Shown here piece by piece: positions 7,068 through 11,990 of a stretch of 11,990 nt of DNA; within the stretch, counting starts at the first letter, position 1; every line of letters starts with the position of its first letter. Below the pieces are notes generated by a model. That model was not told where the DNA came from, ran no database searches, and saw only the letters and a program-made list of their open reading frames with translations. A program made the position numbers and the translations under genes. Origin of the DNA: Bacteroidaceae bacterium (GTDB lineage: Bacteria; Bacteroidota; Bacteroidia; Bacteroidales; Bacteroidaceae); the NCBI GenBank assembly GCA_028709135.1, contig JAQVXN010000031.1:1-11990 (forward strand), in the 5' to 3' direction.

Positions 7068-7420
7068 AGCTTTATCCGTTTTAAAAGTTCATCCAAATCG
7101 TTTAGCAGTTTCTTTGCTGTAAGTTCAACATACCACACGCCTTGCACGTGTGCTAATTTTACAAGCTGGTTCAGGTTATTTGCCATTCCGGTTAATTGTC
7201 GGAAAATCTCGTTTTGTTCCTTTGAAAATCGCTGTTTGATTTCACTCGAAAAAATCAGTTCTCGAAAAAATTCGCAACGGTTCTTTCCTGCCATTTTCGA
7301 CTTGCTTTTGAGTTGCAAATATTCGCTTGTGTTCAGTTTTAAGGATAGCCGGTACTTACGTTTTTCGGCTAAACTTTTGGCGGGACGTCCGCCTTTTCTG
7401 GAGGAATTATTTAGTACCAT
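7064..7420 (-). CDS. mobC: MobC-like relaxosome accessory protein
   Basis: This 118-residue basic protein probably binds the transfer origin and helps the relaxase. The N-terminus (GGRPAKSLAEKRKYRLSLKL, 10-29) leads into a ribbon-helix-helix-like segment. The C-terminal half carries the MobC signature LTGMANNLNQLVKLAH (76-91), close to the (L)xxxxNNLNQLxxxA pattern of the bacterial mobilisation protein family. ATG at 7420 is the only good start. It overlaps the relaxase start and follows the primase gene by about 130 nt that contain a hairpin. MobC and relaxase together define the element as mobilisable. Confidence 0.92.
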   Translation of the reverse strand: MVLNNSSRKGGRPAKSLAEKRKYRLSLKLNTSEYLQLKSKSKMAGKNRCEFFRELIFSSEIKQRFSKEQNEIFRQLTGMANNLNQLVKLAHVQGVWYVELTAKKLLNDLDELLKRIKL

Positions 7421-7470
7421 TTTAATGTCTGTTTATAGGTTATTTGTTAGACCAGCGGGATGAAAAACAA

Positions 7471-7491
7471 TGTTTCGGGCAGTCCGAAACA
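7471..7491. other. Hairpin between primase and mobC: candidate oriT or terminator
   Basis: TGTTTCGG (7471-7478) and CCGAAACA (7484-7491) are perfect inverted 8-mers around a 5-nt loop. The hairpin sits in the 127-nt gap upstream of mobC. Transfer origins of MobC/MobP mobilisable elements commonly lie there and contain a small hairpin next to the nick site. On the minus strand the stem is followed by TTGTTTTTC, so a weak intrinsic terminator for the primase transcript is the main alternative. The nick site cannot be read from sequence alone. Confidence 0.45.
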
Positions 7492-7547
7492 CAAACTTGC
7501 TTACTTAGAAATATGAAGTTTTATCCCATTGAATAATTTGCTGTTTT

Positions 7548-7931
7548 TCATCGCCTCAATCCTCTCTTTTTATTGATTTTCGGCAAAGTTTTTTGCTGAT
7601 TTTTCTCCATTTTCTTCCCGCACAAATAATCGTTCACATCTTTAAATTCCGCATATCTTTTTGAAATATCCACAACTGGTAAATTTAATTTTTGCAGTTT
7701 TTGCAATGCTTCTTTTCCTCCTTCGTCGTTATCCAGATAGGCATAGATTTGTGTATGTTTCGATAAAAAAGGAATGGCTTTTTCAAGGTTTCCGGTACCA
7801 TTAAGTACCACCGCAGATTCCGTTGGAAGGTTTTTTTCTTTCATCGGATAGAGTGTGAAATAACTCAGAAAATCCATGAACCCTTCAAACAGGTTACATG
7901 TTAGTGTGCCACGATCAAACGTGGTAATTGT
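7548..7931 (-). CDS. Toprim primase, 3' part in a shifted frame
   Basis: This is the C-terminal part of the primase that starts at 8458, in the -1 frame. From 7931 the frame reads TITTFDRGTLTCNLFEGFMD, containing the Toprim glutamate (LFEGF). It then runs through an acidic motif (YAYLDNDEGGKEAL, about residues 46-59 counted from the ATG at 7877) to a basic tail (KINKKRGLRR). The first ATG, 7877, lies after the Toprim glutamate, so independent translation from it would give an incomplete domain of 109 residues. Joined to the upstream part it yields a 303-residue protein, roughly what I expect for small Toprim proteins of this kind. So it is either the product of frameshifting or part of a disrupted gene. 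Confidence 0.8.
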   Translation of the reverse strand, partial: TITTFDRGTLTCNLFEGFMDFLSYFTLYPMKEKNLPTESAVVLNGTGNLEKAIPFLSKHTQIYAYLDNDEGGKEALQKLQKLNLPVVDISKRYAEFKDVNDYLCGKKMEKNQQKTLPKINKKRGLRR

Positions 7932-8458
7932 TTTGGGGGGAAACAGCCTTTGAAATGAGCGTTACGTAGCTCAAAACCTCCTTTGTCGTTTTTAAATCCA
8001 ATAGCGTAGTAAACTCTTCCTTTTACACTGTAATATACCGTTGAAAGATATTTCGATAGTTCGAGAGGGATGGCTCTTTCATGTAACAGATAGTTTTCGA
8101 GGTGGAGCGGAAGAAATTGTTCGACGCGGATCAAATTCATCCGCTCTGCCGATTCCGATTCGGAAGGAAAAGCGGTCTTGACAACTATAGGCAAGTCGGC
8201 TTTTTCTTCCAATAGTTTAATAGCCTCCATATCGGAACAGTTCCTCATTTTCATAACCAAATCGATGATGCTTCCTCCTTCATGGGTCCCGAAGTCTCTC
8301 CAGAGGTTCTTACGGTAGTCTACTTTAAAGCTCGGATGCCCTTCGTTACGATACGGACTGAGGTACATTCCGTAACCGGAATATTCTTTAACTGGATGGA
8401 TTCCTTGTTCGGCTAAATAGCCTTTGATAGATAGGTCTTTAATGTTGTTTGTTTCCAT
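7901..8458 (-). CDS. Toprim primase, 5' part (frame broken at a C6-A4 tract)
   Basis: This 185-residue frame is the N-terminal part of a DNA primase-like protein of mobilisable elements, probably priming replication of the transferred strand. It has the fold that usually carries a CHC2 zinc finger (YLSPYRNEGHPSFKVDYRKN then WRDFGTHEGGSIIDLVMKM), but without a full set of zinc-binding cysteines. A linker follows, then ISTV/YYAIGFKNDKGGFELRNAHF, the normal lead-in to the Toprim domain. After GCFPPK (171-176) the frame loses similarity and stops nine codons later. At the break the minus strand reads CCCCCCAAAAC; the -1 frame from there continues the Toprim protein. The heptamer C CCA AAA is correctly phased for -1 slippage. 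A one-base homopolymer change or sequencing error would look the same. Confidence 0.85.
   Translation of the reverse strand: METNNIKDLSIKGYLAEQGIHPVKEYSGYGMYLSPYRNEGHPSFKVDYRKNLWRDFGTHEGGSIIDLVMKMRNCSDMEAIKLLEEKADLPIVVKTAFPSESESAERMNLIRVEQFLPLHLENYLLHERAIPLELSKYLSTVYYSVKGRVYYAIGFKNDKGGFELRNAHFKGCFPPKQLPRLIVAH
7931..7937 (-). other. Possible -1 frameshift heptamer in the primase gene
   Basis: The minus strand reads C CCA AAA, with CCA as codon 175 and AAA as codon 176 of the upstream frame. This fits the X XXY YYZ pattern for tandem -1 slippage, after which translation would continue as TITTFDRG into the Toprim domain. No obvious strong downstream hairpin or upstream Shine-Dalgarno stimulator was found by eye, so a plain mutation remains as likely. 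Confidence 0.4.
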
Positions 8459-8498
8459 AATTTGTTTGTTTTTTAATTATTTTCTAAGTTTTCGGGGT

Positions 8499-8702
8499 TT
8501 ATCTTACTACATCTCTATTATTTTGTAAGTGTTTGACAGTGAAAGAAAAAAGAGTAGAAGCATCTTTTATGGTAGTAACTACTACAACTGCCTTGAAAAG
8601 TAGTATGTAGTAAAATGGTAGTAACATTGTTTTTTTTGAGTTACTACGGTGTAATCTTTTTTCTTTCACTGTATTATCTCCTTTTGTAGTAAGGTAGTAA
8701 CT
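8499..8702. repeat. Repeat-rich intergenic region between the VirE-like ATPase and primase genes
   Basis: The gap holds no convincing gene but is dense with repeats. GGTAGTAAC occurs at 8571, 8617 and 8693, with an inverted GTTACTAC at 8640-8647 and further TAGTA/TACTA fragments. An 18-bp perfect inverted repeat (8536-8553 and 8655-8672, ACAGTGAAAGAAAAAAGA and its complement) encloses about 100 bp of these. Position between an SF3-like ATPase and a primase would suit a replication or initiation site, but could equally be an operator. On the minus strand a GTG at 8669 preceded by AAAGGAG opens a 56-codon frame with a hydrophobic stretch, which I regard as doubtful. Confidence 0.55.
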
Positions 8703-9927
8703 ACATTTCATTGTGTAATGATGGTATAAATGGATTGGGTGATATTTTACGGATATGGTATGCATACATCGGATTACCCCCAACACGCTTTGATTTCCTT
8801 TCAAATCCGGCTTTTCGCAAAGCTTCGCCCATCCGTTTTTCCTGTAAATTTAATGTGGTGTAAGCGCGTAAATAATCGAGAATATCGGAAGTAGTAAAAT
8901 AGCTTTCACACGTTTCTTCGGGTTTCTCAAAACCTTTCAATAACAGTTCGTATTCTATTGTCTGCACGTGAAAAGCTTCGCTCTCCCGATGTAGTTCGGC
9001 AATTTCCGCTTCATCGAACCAATACCGATAACCTTTTTTCCAAAACCACACGGTTTCGGAAAAGACTTTATCCATATCAATCCGTTTGGCGGTTTCAATG
9101 TCGATATTTTCAACTTCAAAAGGAAGGAAACGGCGACTGCCGGTCGGGTCTGTCAGAAAATCGTTACCGTTGACCGATGCCATAAAACTTGCCAGATGGG
9201 GATATTCTTCAATATACACATCGTAAGGACGGCGATACTTGACTCGTGGAGTGGTAATAAGATTTTTCAGCTCGTTTTCGTCCCGCTTGTTCAATGCTTT
9301 CAGCTGATCGTCGATGTTGATGAAAAGATATTCGGCAATGAGTGTTTGGATATCCTTGCTTTGCGGATCTATTTTCCCGGTAAACAAATAGCTTTTCAAA
9401 CTTGAAGGGCAAAGCAAATCCAGAAACGTGGTTTTGAATTTGCCTTGTTCGCCTGTAAGAACTAAACAGGAATGATTGCGGCATTGAAAATCATCCATCG
9501 CGTTTGCCACTACAGCTATAAGCCACTTCAAGAGATACTGCCGCCATTTCTCGGGATTACGAACGGTTACGCATTCCGCCAACCGGACAATTTCCGAAGA
9601 CTGGTTTTCGTCCCATTTCGGCAGGGAATGAAAATATTCTTGCACGGGATTTATTTTCGGGCAAAAATCGCTCTCCAAAATGGCTCGGATATTTTCTGCG
9701 GAAGTAGTAATCCCTTGCGAAGCATCCAGTAAACGGCGCATCGAGTTGATATCGAACTTGGTGAGTGGAGAATACATTTCGTCCGTTACAGATGGACGAA
9801 ATTCGGTTCGGCTTTTTACCGTATTGAAGCGGAATTGGTATTTCTCTCTCAAAAAGGATTCGATGCGTTCGTTTTTGGAGCGCTTGCCTGAATTTTGATT
9901 GGTTGCTTTTGCTTTCATCGACACCAT
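8701..9927 (-). CDS. VirE-family P-loop ATPase (superfamily 3 helicase-like)
   Basis: This 408-residue protein belongs to the virulence-associated protein E family found in Bacteroides mobilisable elements and phage-like islands, where it is thought to act as a replicative helicase-type ATPase. The N-terminal part (about 20-110) resembles the domain that precedes the ATPase in this family. The Walker A motif is GEQGKFKT (159-166), the Walker B-like LFINIDD ends at D206-D207, and the arginine-containing DPTGSRRFLPF at 260-270 supplies the sensor/arginine finger. A C-terminal winged-helix-like part (about 340-395, TTSDILDYLRAYT, MGEALRKAGFERK) probably binds DNA. ATG at 9927 lies 2 nt after the stop of the HTH gene, so the two are co-transcribed; a second ATG three codons on (9918) is also possible. 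Confidence 0.92.
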   Translation of the reverse strand: MVSMKAKATNQNSGKRSKNERIESFLREKYQFRFNTVKSRTEFRPSVTDEMYSPLTKFDINSMRRLLDASQGITTSAENIRAILESDFCPKINPVQEYFHSLPKWDENQSSEIVRLAECVTVRNPEKWRQYLLKWLIAVVANAMDDFQCRNHSCLVLTGEQGKFKTTFLDLLCPSSLKSYLFTGKIDPQSKDIQTLIAEYLFINIDDQLKALNKRDENELKNLITTPRVKYRRPYDVYIEEYPHLASFMASVNGNDFLTDPTGSRRFLPFEVENIDIETAKRIDMDKVFSETVWFWKKGYRYWFDEAEIAELHRESEAFHVQTIEYELLLKGFEKPEETCESYFTTSDILDYLRAYTTLNLQEKRMGEALRKAGFERKSKRVGGNPMYAYHIRKISPNPFIPSLHNEM

Positions 9928-9929
9928 TC

Positions 9930-10286
9930 TTAATAACGGGCATTTGCACGCCGTTTACCATTTACAAAGTTTGTGGCGTCAAGGGCAATTTCTTCTACGG
10001 TTTTCTTCCGCCCGTTTTCAATCCATGTGAGCAATTCATCCTCGAAAAAGTACAATTTCTTGCCATTTTTATAGCAAGGTATCAATCTCTTTCGCACGAG
10101 TGCATACACGGTTGGCTTGGCTTTCCCTATAAGTTTACACGCATCGTCAATCCCAATCGGTACTCGTTTTGTGCTGACAGCAGGTAATTGCGTTTTCTCA
10201 ACTAATTGCTTGATTTCTGCCACTTCGCCAATCAGATGTGCTACGGCGTTCGGCAAGTTGTTAAAGGAAATTTCATTTTTATCCAT
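9930..10286 (-). CDS. Helix-turn-helix excisionase/DNA-binding protein
   Basis: This 118-residue protein has an N-terminal helix (about 8-33, AHLIGEVAEIKQLVEKTQL) probably used for dimer contacts. A MerR/excisionase-type winged helix follows at about 43-95: IGIDDACKLIGKAKPTVYAL, then RKRLIPCYKNGKKLYFFEDE with the wing, and LLTWIENGRKK. Such proteins serve as recombination directionality factors (excisionases) or regulators at one end of integrative mobilisable elements. It is the first gene of the minus-strand module and is followed after 2 nt by the VirE-like gene. The partner integrase is not seen in the window. Repeated CACT/AGTG boxes lie just upstream and might be its binding sites. Confidence 0.88.
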   Translation of the reverse strand: MDKNEISFNNLPNAVAHLIGEVAEIKQLVEKTQLPAVSTKRVPIGIDDACKLIGKAKPTVYALVRKRLIPCYKNGKKLYFFEDELLTWIENGRKKTVEEIALDATNFVNGKRRANARY

Positions 10287-10344
10287 AATGATTGTTTTTA
10301 ATGATTACGGAGCAAATGAAACAAGTGATTTAGCTGTGATTAAT

Positions 10345-10425
10345 AACACTTACAAAAACACAGTGAAAAACACTTGGATTAGTGAAAATTCTGATTGTTT
10401 GTGATTTGTGTTGATAAAATAAGTG
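10345..10425. repeat. Cluster of CACT/AGTG half-sites upstream of the HTH gene
   Basis: Within about 80 bp there are two AAAAACAC copies (10354-10361 and 10366-10373), AGTGAAAAACACT (10362-10374) as an inverted repeat, CACT-TGGATT-AGTG (10371-10384) as another, and further AACACT and AGTG elements at 10345 and 10422. The density suggests a protein-binding region, for example excisionase or repressor sites, between two divergent genes. No attachment-site core could be defined from one end alone. Confidence 0.4.
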
Positions 10426-10431
10426 GAAACA

Positions 10432-10462
10432 TTGATTGAGTTGAGGAGATGTTGTATCTTTG
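10432..10462 (+). promoter_or_regulatory. Putative promoter of the STAND NTPase gene
   Basis: TATCTTTG at 10455-10462 matches the Bacteroidota -7 consensus TAnnTTTG exactly, and TTGA at 10432-10435 lies 19 bp upstream, a suitable -33 box. The leader to the ATG at 10576 would be roughly 105 nt with no gene in it. The motif is the best promoter candidate in the intergenic region and reads away from the mobilisation module. Confidence 0.5.
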
Positions 10463-10575
10463 GTGGGTAGAATTTATTGCGTGATATTTGCCTATTTGGA
10501 TGGATATGCGAAATGGGATTGCGGTTACTTAAGAGTTACCTTAAAACAAAATAAACCTATTGTCATACAGAATTA

Positions 10576-11990
10576 ATGAGTAAAATAGCTGAAATAGAAG
10601 GAAAATTAAAGACAATAAATGGAGATGTCTTTCATCGCTTGTGCGACCATCTATTGAAATATAAATTCAATCCGAATTCAATAAATTCAACAGGAAGTGT
10701 AATAGGAAAAGATAAATCAAAACAAGGAGCACCTGATTGTTTTTTCTATGGAGAAAAAGGCAACTTAATTTTTTCTGAATATACTACACTTGAAAAAATA
10801 GGGAAAGGACAATCATTTTTCACAAAACTTCAAAACGACATTAAGCATTGTTTTAATGAAAGCATAACCAAAATAGCCAATAAAGACATTAAAAATGTAG
10901 TATTGTGCCACACATCAAAACTTGAAGTATGTGAAGTGGAAGAACTTCAAAAGTTATGTAAAAACTACAATCGAAATTGCACATTAAATGAATATGGAAT
11001 AAACTACATCGCTCAATCAATTCTAGATTATCCACAATTAGGTGAATACATTGGAGTAAAAGGAAGTACTAAACAAATTCAAATTCCATCCGACTTCGTA
11101 GAGAGTTATGAAAAGAATAAACTTTCAACTCCACTAAGCAATGAGTTTATAGGAAGGAAAAATGAAATCGAAAAAGGATTAGATTTACTTCAAAATAATA
11201 ATTTAATTTTAGTTTACGGTGATGCGGGCACTGGTAAAACAAAATATTGCTTAGAATTATGCAGACAATTTGCTCTGTGTTTTGACAGTGCAGAAATTAG
11301 ATGTATTAACAACAAAGGGCTAGAGCTATGGGATGACCTACAAAATGAATTAATTAAGGACAAGAACTACATATTACTTGTTGACGATGCAAATAGGATG
11401 TCTAAGAACTTTGAATGGACACTAAATCTACTTGAGTCAAATGAAAAAATAAAAATTATTTCTACGGTTAGAAGTTACGCTTTGAGTCGTATTGAAGAAA
11501 TTTCTGCAAAATATAAATATGAAAAGATTTTAATCGAAAAATTCTCTGATGACGATATTAAAGAAATACTAAAATCTAAAGATTTTAAGATTACAGACCC
11601 TAATGTTATTGACAGAATAATTCAGCTATCAAAAGGTAATGCAAGAATAGCGATTATGTCAGCCCGTTATTTTCAGCAAATGGGCAACAATATATTTTCA
11701 CTAAATGATGCATCAACCGTATATGAAGAATACTTCTCCCCTATCTTTAAAGATATTGAAATTTTATCCGATGAAAAGGCTTTAAGCGTACTTGCATTAA
11801 TATCATTCTTTGGTAAAATTGATGTTGATGACAGAAAACTTTGTGATGAATTATTTCCGCAACTAAACTTTAGTGAAGAAGAGTCTTGGACTTATTGCAA
11901 AGTACTAAACGAAGAAGAGTTAGTTGATATGTTCGAAAATCAAATTGTAAAGATTTCAGACCAAATATTATCAACGTATTTGTATTATAA
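10576..11990 (+). CDS. Nuclease-like/STAND NTPase protein, 5' part (cut by window edge)
   Basis: The 471 visible residues begin with a domain (about 1-160) that resembles a restriction-endonuclease fold: GAPDCFF at 51-57 followed by NLIFSEYTT at 63-71 supplies a PD...ExT arrangement, with threonine where the PD-(D/E)xK lysine is usual. Next comes an NTPase of the STAND/AAA type: FIGRKNEIEKGLDLL (191-205), Walker A GDAGTGKT (215-222), Walker B YILLVDDANR (265-274, D270 and D271), and STVRS (296-300) as a sensor-like arginine motif. A helical region follows (SKGNARIAI at 352-360). The C-terminal sensor region lies outside. This layout resembles Avs-type and related antiphage NTPases that sense phage proteins and activate an effector. 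ATG at 10576 is the first start after an in-frame TAA at 10552. It is divergent from the HTH gene. Confidence 0.85.
   Translation, partial: MSKIAEIEGKLKTINGDVFHRLCDHLLKYKFNPNSINSTGSVIGKDKSKQGAPDCFFYGEKGNLIFSEYTTLEKIGKGQSFFTKLQNDIKHCFNESITKIANKDIKNVVLCHTSKLEVCEVEELQKLCKNYNRNCTLNEYGINYIAQSILDYPQLGEYIGVKGSTKQIQIPSDFVESYEKNKLSTPLSNEFIGRKNEIEKGLDLLQNNNLILVYGDAGTGKTKYCLELCRQFALCFDSAEIRCINNKGLELWDDLQNELIKDKNYILLVDDANRMSKNFEWTLNLLESNEKIKIISTVRSYALSRIEEISAKYKYEKILIEKFSDDDIKEILKSKDFKITDPNVIDRIIQLSKGNARIAIMSARYFQQMGNNIFSLNDASTVYEEYFSPIFKDIEILSDEKALSVLALISFFGKIDVDDRKLCDELFPQLNFSEEESWTYCKVLNEEELVDMFENQIVKISDQILSTYLYY

Noticed and set aside
8536..8672. Invertible promoter flanked by the 18-bp inverted repeat
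   Set aside because: The enclosed segment shows no exact TAnnTTTG element in either orientation and no recombinase is adjacent, so I keep it only as a repeat.
8499..8804. 101-codon minus-strand frame
   Set aside because: It overlaps the 3' end of the VirE-like gene in another frame and its codons are mostly the GTAGTAA repeats. Only the GTG at 8669 with AAAGGAG upstream keeps a small doubt.
9557..9961. 134-codon minus-strand frame
   Set aside because: It is a shadow frame within the VirE-like gene, which has full motifs in its own frame.
1..11990. CRISPR array, tRNA or rRNA genes
   Set aside because: No regularly spaced direct repeats, cloverleaf or rRNA-like stretches were recognised by eye on either strand.

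Overview
The window looks like an accessory (genomic island) region of a member of the Bacteroidota, most likely the order Bacteroidales. This rests on the families present (a MobC/MobP mobilisation pair, VirE-type ATPase and primase of Bacteroides-type mobilisable elements, and a Bro-N/Fic protein inside a type I restriction operon) and on promoter-like motifs of the Bacteroidota -7 type (TAnnTTTG). The assignment is inferred from families and motifs; no database search was possible.

Layout. Almost everything up to 10286 reads on the minus strand, so transcription runs from right to left. From 10286 down to 5497 lies a mobilisable-element module: a helix-turn-helix excisionase-like protein, a VirE-family P-loop ATPase, a Toprim primase split by a frameshift, MobC, a MobP relaxase overlapping MobC by 4 bp, and a single-pass membrane coiled-coil protein. 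Next comes a type I restriction-modification module: hsdM (5418-3916), a Bro-N/Fic protein overlapping it (3932-3030), a 31-codon remnant of an hsdS 5' end, and an N-terminal hsdS half-gene (2969-2394). The left 1.8 kb is a specificity-switching locus: a silent C-terminal hsdS half on the plus strand (1714-2397), a tyrosine recombinase (1636-647, minus), and a second hsdS (643 to the left edge, minus) that runs out of the window. The right end (10576-11990, plus) starts a divergent gene for a nuclease-like/STAND NTPase protein, truncated by the window edge.

How the parts work together. A perfect inverted repeat of at least 112 bp (1-112 and 1714-1825) covers the conserved central region of HsdS and brackets the recombinase plus the first target-recognition domain (TRD) of the left hsdS. 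Flipping the segment would join that TRD in frame to the silent TRD at 1826-2397. A 16-19 bp part of the same repeat recurs at the broken end of the hsdM-operon hsdS (2402-2420). Recombination there would rebuild a 411-codon hsdS in frame. The locus is therefore best read as a three-site hsdS shufflon with its own recombinase. hsdR is not in the window and probably lies beyond the left edge or elsewhere.

The combination of a switchable restriction system with an in-operon Fic enzyme, carried next to mobilisation genes, and a STAND protein with a nuclease-like N-terminus makes this a plausible mobile anti-phage defence island. No tRNA, rRNA, CRISPR array or complete insertion sequence was recognised, and no separate integrase for the mobilisable element is present.
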